Positions 50,016 through 58,576 of a stretch of DNA of 64,000 nucleotides are shown one piece after another. The number at the start of each line of letters is the position of its first letter. Position 1 is the first letter of the stretch. The notes beneath the pieces were generated by a model. That model was not told the origin of the DNA. It saw nothing but the letters and a program-made list of their open reading frames with translations, and did no database searches. The position numbers and the translations under genes were made by a program. Location of the stretch: NCBI RefSeq assembly GCF_039839375.1, contig NZ_JBDOQU010000001.1:1-64000 (forward strand), read 5' to 3'. The stretch comes from JBDOQU01 sp039839375 (GTDB taxonomy: Bacteria > Pseudomonadota > Alphaproteobacteria > DSM-16000 > Inquilinaceae).

Positions 50016-50486
50016 TCAGCTTTCGGAGTGAAGGTCGGAGGCGATCATGTCGGTGAGCGCGGCTGCTCCCCGATCGATCAGGTCCATCATGGCGGCGAAG
50101 CCGTCGTCACCGCCATAGTAGGGATCGGGAATGTCGCCGCCACCCGCCGCTTCCAAAAAAAGGGTGATGTCCACGGTCGCGTCGGCCGGTCGTCTGGTCA
50201 GGAGGGCGTCGTGCGTCGCGGAATCCATCGCCAGGATCAGGTCAGACTGCCGGAAGTCCGGTTCAGCGATCTGTCGGCAGCGGAAGCCGTCCAAGGTCAG
50301 GCCCCGCGCAGTGCAGACGGCGACGGCGCGCGGATCGGCCGTATCGCCCACATGCTTGTCCTTGAGGCCGGCCGAGCCGACGGAGACGCGGCCGATAAGC
50401 CCGCGCGCTTCCAGCTTCGCCCGCATTGCCGCTTCGGCGGCGGGGGAACGGCAGTAATTGCCGGCATCGACGAACAGCAAGCGCAT
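50016..50486 (-). CDS. Low-molecular-weight phosphatase fold protein lacking the nucleophile Cys
   Basis: A 156-residue LMW protein-tyrosine-phosphatase fold. The normal phosphate loop is C-x-G-N-x-C-R-S; here it reads VDAGNYCRSP, so the catalytic first Cys is Asp7 while the Arg13-Ser14 and the C-terminal general-acid block IPDPYYGG are kept. The GAT codon is clear in the sequence. The protein may be catalytically dead, a phosphate or arsenate-type ligand binder, or use Asp. It is the first gene after the palindromic operator, so probably part of the sugar operon. Confidence 0.8.
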   Translation of the reverse strand: MRLLFVDAGNYCRSPAAEAAMRAKLEARGLIGRVSVGSAGLKDKHVGDTADPRAVAVCTARGLTLDGFRCRQIAEPDFRQSDLILAMDSATHDALLTRRPADATVDITLFLEAAGGGDIPDPYYGGDDGFAAMMDLIDRGAAALTDMIASDLHSES

Positions 50487-50500
50487 AATGGCCCCTCTGC

Positions 50501-50529
50501 GATCTTAGTCTTATATAAGACATAAGATC
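50501..50529. promoter_or_regulatory. Near-perfect 29-bp palindrome, probable GntR operator
   Basis: The core GTCTTATATAAGAC (50508-50521) is perfectly palindromic, and GATCTTA / TAAGATC extend it on both sides with one extra base in the right arm. It lies in the 64-base gap between the GntR gene and the first operon gene, 15 bases upstream of the ATG at 50486. The AT-rich centre may also overlap the -10. Confidence 0.7.
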
Positions 50530-50550
50530 AAAAGGGCTGCAAGGGCCGTC

Positions 50551-51282
50551 TCAGTCGATGACGTTCAGGTAGGCGGCATGCCTGGTGTCCAACCGGGAGA
50601 CGCGCCATTCGACCGGCTCATGATCGAAAGTGAACGCTTCGCGGTCGATCTCCAGAAGAGGTGAGTCGACCTCCACCTTCAGCAACGCGGAATCCTCCTC
50701 CGTCGCGGTCACGGCGCGCAACACCTCCGTCACCTGCCGGACGGTCACGTTGAAGCGAAACTGGTAGAGGTCGTAGAGCGTGTTCGGAAATTCCTCGGCA
50801 TAACCTTCCATCTCCGGGAAGCGCCGGAGGGGCAGGGTCACCGTCTCCACCATCATGGGCGTTCCACGGCTGGCGCGCAGCCGGCGAATGCAGACCACGC
50901 GTTCCTTCGGGCCCAGTTTCAGCACGCGCCGCTCATCGGCGGTCGCGATGCGGATGAGGCGTGACAGTTCCCGGCTTTCCGGCATCATCGGGCGGCGGTC
51001 GTCGTCGACCAGCTTGAAGAAATGGAACAGCGCCGAATCCGACGTGGTGGTGGCGACGAAGGTCCCCCGGCCCTGGCGGCGCTGCACCAGCTTGTCGGAC
51101 GTCATCTCGTCCAGCGCCTTCCGGACCGTGCCGGGGCTGACGCCAAGCTCTGCCGCCAGCTTGGGTTCCGACGGCAGCATGTCGCCCGGCCGCCAGTCGC
51201 CCTTGGCGATCCGCGCCACCAGGATCTCTTTCACCTGCCGGTAGAGCGGGGCGGCGGCGGGAGGATCGAACGGCAAGACCAT
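50551..51282 (-). CDS. GntR-family regulator, HutC/UbiC-type effector domain
   Basis: A 243-residue regulator. The winged helix (residues about 10-75) contains YRQVKEILVARIAKGDWRPG and LAAELGVSPGTVRKALDEMT; residues about 85-240 form the UTRA effector domain (TLPLRRFPEMEGYAEEFPNT, ending DHEPVEWRVSRLD). UTRA domains bind sugar phosphates or amino acids. It is directly upstream of the sugar operon on the same strand, with a long palindrome right after its stop, so it is the probable repressor of the operon. Confidence 0.88.
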   Translation of the reverse strand: MVLPFDPPAAAPLYRQVKEILVARIAKGDWRPGDMLPSEPKLAAELGVSPGTVRKALDEMTSDKLVQRRQGRGTFVATTTSDSALFHFFKLVDDDRRPMMPESRELSRLIRIATADERRVLKLGPKERVVCIRRLRASRGTPMMVETVTLPLRRFPEMEGYAEEFPNTLYDLYQFRFNVTVRQVTEVLRAVTATEEDSALLKVEVDSPLLEIDREAFTFDHEPVEWRVSRLDTRHAAYLNVID

Positions 51283-51441
51283 GAAGAATATCCTAGCCGG
51301 GTTTCATCGCCGCGCGATGCGAATTTCCATTCAAGGCTCGTTCATGATTCATGCAAGAATATCGAACTAGTATTAATATTATCTCCTGATCGTGCGGAAG
51401 AAGTTGCGAGGTGGAGGGCAAGGGAAAGGAAGGAAGCGTTG

Positions 51442-52527
51442 ATGTCGCCGTGGAAGCAGATGCTGATCCTGGCCGTCCTCGCGGGCGGCGGCTTCGGCGT
51501 CTGGCAGTTCGTGACCGACGACGGCAAGAACGCGGACGCTGCGATCCGCCAGGCTCCGCTGGAAATTCCGGTTGTCGTTGAGCCGGTGAGGGTGGGCGTC
51601 GCCTCCGAAACCGTGGACGCCATCGGCACCAGCCGGGCCAACGAGGCGGTGGCGCTGACCACGGAGGTTCAGGGCACGATCGAATCCATCGAGTTCGAAA
51701 ACGGCGCGACCGTCGACGCAGGCGATGTGATCGTGACGCTGGATGCGGACGAGGCCGAAGCCGATCTCGCCAGCGCGGAAGCCGCGCTCTACAACTCCCA
51801 GCGGCTGGTCGAGAGGGCGCTGACCCTGCTGGGGTCCTCCAGCATCAGCCAGGCGCAGGTCGATCAATTGCAGGCTGGCCTGGCCGCCGTGGAGGCCGAT
51901 GTCGCGGCTGCGACGGCGCGGCTCGCCGACACGAAGGTGACGGCGCCGTTCGGCGGCACGCTGGGTATCAGGCAGGTGAGTCTGGGCGCGCTGGTGTCGC
52001 CGGGCGATCTGATCGTGACGCTGGACGATTTGTCGCTGATCAAGGTGGATTTCGCCATTCCCGAGGTTCTTCTGTCCCAGGTAGCGCCCGGCCTGCCGGT
52101 GATGGTGACCAGCGACGCCTTCCCCGACCATGTCTTCGAAGGCGAGATCCAGACCATCGGGACCCGGGTCGATCCGGTCAACCGAACCATTGCGGCGGTG
52201 GCGGTCCTGGAGAACTCCGATGGTTTCCTGCGGCCGGGAATGTTCCTGACCGTCCGGGTGACCCTGGACGTTCGCTCCGATGCACTGCTGATCTCCGAGG
52301 AAGCGCTGGTGCCGCAGGGCGAGCGCCAGTTCGTCTACGTCGTCGGCGACGGGAAGGCGGAGCGCAGGGAGATCATGATCGGCGCGCGCTACGATGGTGA
52401 TGTCGAGATCGCGTCCGGGCTTGAGGAAGGGGATATGGTGGTGATCCGCGGTGTCCAGCGTCTGCGCGACGGCGCGCCGGTCTCGGCTGAGGTCGAGCAG
52501 CCGGCCGCCCCCGTCGCCGACAGCTGA
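51442..52527 (+). CDS. RND efflux periplasmic adaptor (membrane fusion protein)
   Basis: A 361-residue membrane-anchored adaptor (helix at about residues 6-20). It has a barrel-sandwich lipoyl half (VQGTIESIEFENGATVDAGD ... KVTAPFGGTLGIRQVSLGAL), a helical hairpin and a beta-barrel domain, as in MexE/AcrA-type proteins. ATG 51442 has AAGGAAGG upstream. It precedes the RND pump gene by 15 bases. No outer-membrane factor gene is in the window. Confidence 0.92.
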   Translation: MSPWKQMLILAVLAGGGFGVWQFVTDDGKNADAAIRQAPLEIPVVVEPVRVGVASETVDAIGTSRANEAVALTTEVQGTIESIEFENGATVDAGDVIVTLDADEAEADLASAEAALYNSQRLVERALTLLGSSSISQAQVDQLQAGLAAVEADVAAATARLADTKVTAPFGGTLGIRQVSLGALVSPGDLIVTLDDLSLIKVDFAIPEVLLSQVAPGLPVMVTSDAFPDHVFEGEIQTIGTRVDPVNRTIAAVAVLENSDGFLRPGMFLTVRVTLDVRSDALLISEEALVPQGERQFVYVVGDGKAERREIMIGARYDGDVEIASGLEEGDMVVIRGVQRLRDGAPVSAEVEQPAAPVADS

Positions 52528-52542
52528 TCGGGCGTCGACCCC

Positions 52543-55500
52543 ATGGTCGTTTCAGACATCGCCATCCGCCGGCCGGTCTTCGCGATCGTCGTCAGCCTGC
52601 TGCTGATCGTGCTGGGACTGTTCGCCTTCATGGAACTGTCGGTCAGGGAATATCCCGATGTCGATCGGCCGGTGGTGTCCATCAGCACCAGCTATTCCGG
52701 CGCGTCGGCCCAGGTGATCGAGACGCAGATCACCCAAGTGGTAGAGGAGGCGGTCGCCGGCATCCAGGGCATCGACACCATCACCTCCTCCAGCCGCGCC
52801 GGGTCGTCGCGCGTCAGGTTGGAATTTGGGTTGGGCAAGTCGATCGACGAAGCGACGAACGACATCCGCGACGCCGTCGGTCGGGTGTCGCGGTCGCTGC
52901 CGGACGAAGCCGACGCGCCGGTCATCCGAAAGTCTGACAATGACGCCAGTCCCATTCTGTGGGCCACCATCACCAGCGACCGGCGCGACGCGCTGGAGCT
53001 AACGGACTATGCCAACCGCTTCATCGTCGATCGGGTGGCGACCGTGCCGGGCGTGGCGCAGGTCAGGCTCGGCGGCGAAAGGGAATATTCGATGCGCATC
53101 TGGCTCGATCGCAACGCCATGGCGGCGCGATCGATCACGGTCAGCGATATCGAGGAAGCGCTGGAGGCGGAGAATGTCGAACTGCCGGCCGGCCGGGTGG
53201 AGAGCGAGCAAAGGGAATTCACCGTTCGCACCGACACGCGTCTGCAGACGGCGGAGGAATTCCGGAACCTCGTCATCGCGCGGCAGGACGGCTATCTGGT
53301 CCGGCTGGGCGAGGTGGCGGAGGTGGAGGTTGCGCCGCGAGACGAACGCGGCGCCTTCCAGGTCAACGGAGTCGACGCCATCGGCCTTGGCGTCACCCGA
53401 CAATCGACCGCCAACACGCTCGACGTCTCCGCCGGGGTGCGGCAGGCGCTGGAGGATGTCCGCGTCAACCTGCCCGACGATATCAGGATCGAGATATCTT
53501 CCGACGACAGCGTCTTCATCGAACAATCCATCTATGAGGTATTCCATGCGCTGGGCATCGCGCTGGCGCTGGTGGTGGCGGTCGTTTTCGTCTTCCTGCG
53601 CCGGCTGTCCGCGACGCTGATCCCGATCGTGACGGTTCCAATCTCCATCACCGCCTCCTTCATGGTGCTGGCGGCGATGGGCTATTCGATCAATGTGCTG
53701 ACGCTGCTGGCTTTCGTGCTGGCGATCGGCCTTGTCGTCGACGACGCGATCATCGTCCTGGAGAACATCAGCCGGCGTATCGATCTGGGAGAAACGCCGC
53801 TGGTCGCCTCTTTCCTCGGCGCCCGGCAGATCGGCTTTGCCGTCATCGCGACGACGATGGTCCTCTGCGCCGTCTTCGTGCCGATATCCTTCCTGGACGG
53901 GGATGTCGGCCGGCTTTTCAGCGAGTTCGGCATCTCCGTCGCGGCGGCCGTCCTCTTCTCCAGCGTGGTCGCGCTGACACTGACGCCGATGATGTGTTCC
54001 CGGCTGTTGCGCCCGGCCTCCGCCGAGGGGCGGTTCCACGGGGCCACCGGCTGCGTCTTCGACGGCATGACCAGTCTCTATGGGCGGTTGCTGCGCCACG
54101 CGCTGGACGCGCCCCTGATCGTGCTCGGAATCGCCGTCGCCCTGTCGGCCGGGGCCTTCCTCCTGCTGGTCGAACTGCCCAAGGAGTTCGCGCCGACGGA
54201 GGATCGCGGCTCCATGTACATCTCCGCCACCGCGCCGGAAGGAGCGACGCTCGACTATACCGCCGCCGAGGCGGAGCGGATCCAGGCGATCCTGAGGCCC
54301 TATATCGAGAGCGGCGACCTACGGAGCGTGCTGTCGATCCTGTCGCCCGGATTCGGCGGCACGGGCGTCAACCGCGCCATCTTCATCGGCCGGCTGAAGC
54401 CCTGGGACGAACGGACGGTGACGCAGCAGGAGATCGTGACGCGGCTCAATGCGGAACTGTCGGAGATACCGGGAATCCGCGCTACGGCGATCAATCCGGG
54501 CGGGCTGGGCAGGAGAGGGACCAACAGCCCTGTCCGGTTCGTGCTGGGCGGCAGCACCTATGAGGAACTCCAGGCCTGGACCGACGACCTCCTGGCCCAT
54601 TTCGCCACCTCCACCAACGTCACCAACCTGTCTTCGGACTATGACGAGACGAAACCGGAGCTTCGGGTGTCGATCGACCGGCAACGGGCGGCGGATCTCG
54701 GCATTTCCATCCGCGATATCGGGGAGACGCTCGAGACGATGTTCGGATCGCGGACCGTCACCCGCTATGTTCAGGGTGGGGAGGAATATGATGTCGTGCT
54801 GCAGGCGCAGGATTCCGACCGCGCCTCGCCGCGCGATCTTTCCAACGTCTTCGTCCGGGCGGAAAGCGGCACGCTCGTCCCGCTGATCAACCTCATCACG
54901 CTGACCGATGCGGCCGGGCCGACGGAACTCAACCGCTACAACCGGCTGAGGTCGATCACCATCAGCGGCTCCCTCGCGCCGGGCGCAACGCTTGACGAGG
55001 CGATCGCGGAGGTGGAGCAGGCGGTGAGAGAATTGCTGCCGGCTCACGCCCAGCTTTTCTTCGAAGGGGAGAGCCGGGAGTTCCTGGAATCCAGCGCCTC
55101 CCTCTACATCACCTTCGCCATCGCCTTCCTGATCGTCTTCCTGGTGCTGGCGGCGCAGTTCGAGAGCTTCGTCCATCCGGTCATCATCCTGCTGACCGTG
55201 CCGCTGGCCATCTTCGGTGCCCTGGGATCGGTGGCGCTCCTGGGCCTCAACGTGAATATCTATACGCAGATCGGCATGGTGATGCTGATCGGGCTGGTGG
55301 CGAAGAACGCCATCCTGATCGTGGAGTTCGCCAACCAGCTTCGCGACGAGGGCCGATCGATCCGGGAGGCGGTGGCCGAGGCGTCGGCGACCCGGCTGCG
55401 CCCCATCCTGATGACCAGCATCGCCACCGCCTTCGGCGCGCTGCCGCTGGCGCTGGCGACCGGGGCGGGGGCTGAAAGCCGGCAGGCGATCGGCATCATC

Positions 55501-55644
55501 GTGGTCGGCGGCGTCAGCTTCTCCACCCTGATGGCGATTTTCGTGGTGCCGGTGCTCTATGATCTGCTGGCCGGGTTCACCAGGCCGGCGGGCGCCACGG
55601 CGGCTAAGCTGAGGGCTGAGCTTCACGGCCATCCGGCGGAATGA
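52543..55644 (+). CDS. RND multidrug efflux pump, inner-membrane subunit
   Basis: A 1033-residue HAE1-type proton antiporter with twelve helices and two large periplasmic loops. IRRPVFAIVVSLLLIVLGLF is the normal N-terminus; the proton-relay Asp pair is in GLVVDDAIIVLENISRR, and LRPILMTSIATAFGALPLAL is in the C-terminal half. It acts with the adaptor upstream and a TolC-like channel encoded elsewhere. Substrate not predictable. Length is normal. Confidence 0.95.
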   Translation: MVVSDIAIRRPVFAIVVSLLLIVLGLFAFMELSVREYPDVDRPVVSISTSYSGASAQVIETQITQVVEEAVAGIQGIDTITSSSRAGSSRVRLEFGLGKSIDEATNDIRDAVGRVSRSLPDEADAPVIRKSDNDASPILWATITSDRRDALELTDYANRFIVDRVATVPGVAQVRLGGEREYSMRIWLDRNAMAARSITVSDIEEALEAENVELPAGRVESEQREFTVRTDTRLQTAEEFRNLVIARQDGYLVRLGEVAEVEVAPRDERGAFQVNGVDAIGLGVTRQSTANTLDVSAGVRQALEDVRVNLPDDIRIEISSDDSVFIEQSIYEVFHALGIALALVVAVVFVFLRRLSATLIPIVTVPISITASFMVLAAMGYSINVLTLLAFVLAIGLVVDDAIIVLENISRRIDLGETPLVASFLGARQIGFAVIATTMVLCAVFVPISFLDGDVGRLFSEFGISVAAAVLFSSVVALTLTPMMCSRLLRPASAEGRFHGATGCVFDGMTSLYGRLLRHALDAPLIVLGIAVALSAGAFLLLVELPKEFAPTEDRGSMYISATAPEGATLDYTAAEAERIQAILRPYIESGDLRSVLSILSPGFGGTGVNRAIFIGRLKPWDERTVTQQEIVTRLNAELSEIPGIRATAINPGGLGRRGTNSPVRFVLGGSTYEELQAWTDDLLAHFATSTNVTNLSSDYDETKPELRVSIDRQRAADLGISIRDIGETLETMFGSRTVTRYVQGGEEYDVVLQAQDSDRASPRDLSNVFVRAESGTLVPLINLITLTDAAGPTELNRYNRLRSITISGSLAPGATLDEAIAEVEQAVRELLPAHAQLFFEGESREFLESSASLYITFAIAFLIVFLVLAAQFESFVHPVIILLTVPLAIFGALGSVALLGLNVNIYTQIGMVMLIGLVAKNAILIVEFANQLRDEGRSIREAVAEASATRLRPILMTSIATAFGALPLALATGAGAESRQAIGIIVVGGVSFSTLMAIFVVPVLYDLLAGFTRPAGATAAKLRAELHGHPAE

Positions 55645-55806
55645 CGGGGCCGATTAACAAAGTGTAACCCCCGCCCACGCCGCAATCATGTCATAGTGGC
55701 GTTCTACCTATCGGCACCGCCATTTTGGAGGCGGAATTAACATTCGTTGTTGCGGCGGCGGGAGCGGCGGCCGTGAATGGCGAAGAACGAGAACAGGGAC
55801 ACGACC

Positions 55807-56607
55807 ATGACCGACCCCTCGACACGGATCGTCCGTCACATACCGCTGCTCCGGCGGTATGCGCGTGCACTGGTGGGCGCGCAGGACCGGGGGGACGCCT
55901 ATGTGCGTATCTGTCTTGAGACCCTGCTGGAAGAGCCCGAAAGGCTGGCGCCGGACGGCGACCTCAGGCTCCAGCTCTACGCCCTGTTCCACGATATCTG
56001 GACGATCGTCTCGGCCGACGGCAGTTCGCCGTTCGATTCCGGCGTCGACGCGCTGAACGGCAATCCGCTGGAACGCGGGCTGGCCGCCTTGCCACCGGTG
56101 GAACGGCAGGTACTGCTGCTGGTCTCCATGGAAGGATTCACCTTCGACGAAGTGTCCTTCATCCTGAAGATCGAGGAGTCGGAGGTTCGCGACCATCTGG
56201 ATCATGCGCGCGGCGAAATCGCGGCCCAGGTGCCGGCGCGCGTGCTCATCATCGAAGACGAGCCGCTGATCGCGCTCGATCTCGCCCGATTGCTGGGTGA
56301 GATGGGGCATGAGGTTTGCGGATCGGCGGCCCGTCATGAGGATGCCGTCGCCATCGCCTCCCGCGAGCGGCCGCAGCTCGTGCTGGCCGATATCCAGCTT
56401 CGCGGCGGCGACAACGGTATCGACGCGGTGCAGGACATCCTGAAGGTCGTTGACGTGCCCGTGATCTTCGTAACGGGCTATCCCGAAAAGCTGCTGACAG
56501 GACAGCGGCCGGAGCCGACCTACGTACTCAGCAAGCCTTATGAGCCTGAAATCCTGAAAACGGCGATAGGGCACGCGCTGTCCATCCATCCTCCGCAAGC
56601 AGTTTAA
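55807..56607 (+). CDS. PhyR-like response regulator (general stress response)
   Basis: A 266-residue protein with an N-terminal sigma-like domain (residues about 10-135; LPPVERQVLLLVSMEGFTFD is region-4-like) and a C-terminal receiver domain (about 140-260) with the acceptor Asp in QLVLADIQLRGG and the Lys in YVLSKPYEP. In PhyR, phosphorylation lets the sigma-like domain capture NepR and free sigma EcfG. I choose ATG 55807 (AGGGA upstream) over 55777. No nepR, ecfG or histidine kinase gene is adjacent, which is unusual. The region 55645-55806 has no other gene I can support. Confidence 0.88.
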   Translation: MTDPSTRIVRHIPLLRRYARALVGAQDRGDAYVRICLETLLEEPERLAPDGDLRLQLYALFHDIWTIVSADGSSPFDSGVDALNGNPLERGLAALPPVERQVLLLVSMEGFTFDEVSFILKIEESEVRDHLDHARGEIAAQVPARVLIIEDEPLIALDLARLLGEMGHEVCGSAARHEDAVAIASRERPQLVLADIQLRGGDNGIDAVQDILKVVDVPVIFVTGYPEKLLTGQRPEPTYVLSKPYEPEILKTAIGHALSIHPPQAV

Positions 56608-56611
56608 GAAA

Positions 56612-58492
56612 TCACTTCAGCAGACGCGGCCATTCTCTTGATATAGCGCTATAACCTGCTGAATCCGTCAGGCCCATAAGAGATAGCCGCTGGTCGACCC
56701 GCCGAGCCGCATTGGCGTCCCGATCCTCGACCGTCACCTCCGCTATCGATCGCAGGCCGCGTGGCGCCAGCGCGTGAAGCGGCACCGACAGGCGCACCGA
56801 GGGATGGAACCGGTCCGCGCCGTCATTCAAACCCAGCACCGCCCCGACGACCACACCATTCGGGAAGCGGCGGGCAAGTCCGATCTCCGCCCCAAACTCC
56901 CCGCCGGTAAAGCGGCCAAATGACAGCCGCGTCTCCAGTCCGTCGATCGACGGGCGGTAGTGCAGGTCAAGAAAGCCGCTTGCCACCGCCTCCCGCTCCA
57001 GCGCGAGCGCATGGCCTTCCGCCCTGCGGGCGATCATCCCGATAGAGCCGCCGATGGCCCAGCGGGCGCGGTAGGGGCGGTAGAGAACTTCCGTCTCAAG
57101 GCCCGCATGATACTCGTCGAACCAGCCGGCGCTGATGCGGCCGAACAGATTTCGTCCGACGGGACGGAGCCAGGAGATATCCAGCCGCTCGACATCGAGC
57201 GATCGTTGTCGCTGGTCGGTATAGGCCGCCCGCGCCGCCGCGCCCAGAACGATGCCGGTGCGGTGATGGTATTCCGCCTCGGCAACGAGCCCGGCGCGAT
57301 GGCCGTCGCCGTCGGGATCGAGGTCCAGGAACGGATACAGCCCAAAGCCGAGGCCGGAGGGCGGGGACGGATTGCCGAACGGTCGCGGATCGGCGGTCCG
57401 CCACATCTCTTCCGCGCTGACGGCGTGACGGGCCGTCCGCTCGATATCGTCGCGGTAGAGGGTGACTTCGCTGACGCCGAGCCCACGGTTCGACATGCCG
57501 ATATCGAAGGCCCGGACGGGTGCTCCGGCATAGCGGGTCGCGACGCGGGCGGCCCGGCCTGCCGTGGTCGGAAGCGCCTCTCCCGGACGATGCTCGACGG
57601 CGATCGCCAGCGTTCCCTCCGCCGGTTCGGCGACGGATGCTGCAATCCCCTCCGACCGCAGGGCCTGCTCCAGCGCCGTGACATCGGTCGCGGCGGGAGC
57701 CTGTTCTCTCGGCACGGGAACCGGCGGAACGCTTGAGGGTCGGGCGGTAGGGATGTCGTTCGCGCCGAGACGGAAGGTCGCCCGCACCCCGACCCGTCCC
57801 TCGACATCCCAACTCGCACCCGCCTGAAACCAGCTTGTCGGTTGCCAAGCCAATCCGACGCGCAATGCGGAGGTTTGGTCTCCGGTCGAAAGCGGTCCCC
57901 TCTCCAGTATGGCGGTCACGCCGGGGATCGGCGTATCGGCGGCGATTCCGGCCATGATCCCGATCTCCGGCCCGGAGAGGGCGGCGTTCCAGACATGGTC
58001 GCCCGATGACCGCGCCTCGCCAAAGCCGGAACCGAGCGCGCGGAGCGGATTGGGCAGGTCGCCATCGCCCGCGAAGCGTCCCCAGCCGACGCCGAGATGG
58101 AAGTCAAATCCGCCGAACCGCTTGGCCAGGACAAGATATTCTCCCTCGGTCCCGCTCTCCGAGCCGAGACCGCTGAAGCCGAAGGCGAGGGCGGGTTGGT
58201 AGCGCCCCTCGTCCAGCAACGCGATCTTCGCGTCCAGCACGGTTGTTCCGCCGTTCGTCGCGGCAGGCTCGTTCCGCCGCAGCACCAGTTCCGCCCAGGG
58301 CAGCGGCTGGAATCCGGCGTAGAAGACGGTCCTGTCTTGATCCATACCGGCGCCGGCCCAGAGATCTCCTTCGTCGAAGGTCCGGACGCTGGGCCACACC
58401 GCCAGCCCCGCCCCGCCATCTTCGGTGACGGGCTGGGCGAAGGATGGAAAGGATGCGAACAGGATGGAGAGAAGAAGGAGAGGGCGATGCAT
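56612..58492 (-). CDS. YjbH-like outer-membrane beta-barrel protein
   Basis: A 626-residue exported protein with signal peptide (residues 1-19, FASFPSFAQ). The N-terminal half has the family's GLAVWPSVRTFDEGDLWAGA and GFSGLGSESGTEGEYLVLAK segments; the C-terminal half alternates hydrophobic strands (for example LARRFPNGVVVGAVLGLND) as in a barrel. YjbH proteins take part in exopolysaccharide production or export, usually with YjbEFG, which are absent here. Convergent with the PhyR-like gene. Confidence 0.75.
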   Translation of the reverse strand: MHRPLLLLSILFASFPSFAQPVTEDGGAGLAVWPSVRTFDEGDLWAGAGMDQDRTVFYAGFQPLPWAELVLRRNEPAATNGGTTVLDAKIALLDEGRYQPALAFGFSGLGSESGTEGEYLVLAKRFGGFDFHLGVGWGRFAGDGDLPNPLRALGSGFGEARSSGDHVWNAALSGPEIGIMAGIAADTPIPGVTAILERGPLSTGDQTSALRVGLAWQPTSWFQAGASWDVEGRVGVRATFRLGANDIPTARPSSVPPVPVPREQAPAATDVTALEQALRSEGIAASVAEPAEGTLAIAVEHRPGEALPTTAGRAARVATRYAGAPVRAFDIGMSNRGLGVSEVTLYRDDIERTARHAVSAEEMWRTADPRPFGNPSPPSGLGFGLYPFLDLDPDGDGHRAGLVAEAEYHHRTGIVLGAAARAAYTDQRQRSLDVERLDISWLRPVGRNLFGRISAGWFDEYHAGLETEVLYRPYRARWAIGGSIGMIARRAEGHALALEREAVASGFLDLHYRPSIDGLETRLSFGRFTGGEFGAEIGLARRFPNGVVVGAVLGLNDGADRFHPSVRLSVPLHALAPRGLRSIAEVTVEDRDANAARRVDQRLSLMGLTDSAGYSAISREWPRLLK

Positions 58493-58576
58493 GGATGGTG
58501 ACGTGACGGAACCGATGCCCCTGTCGGGCAGTGGACTGTCGCCGTCGTCGCTTGTCGATGCAACCCTCGGATGATC

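Noticed and set aside
55645..55806. EcfG-type (GGAAC-N16/17-CGTT) promoter before the phyR-like gene
   Set aside because: GGAATT and CGTT occur but with wrong spacing and an imperfect -35.
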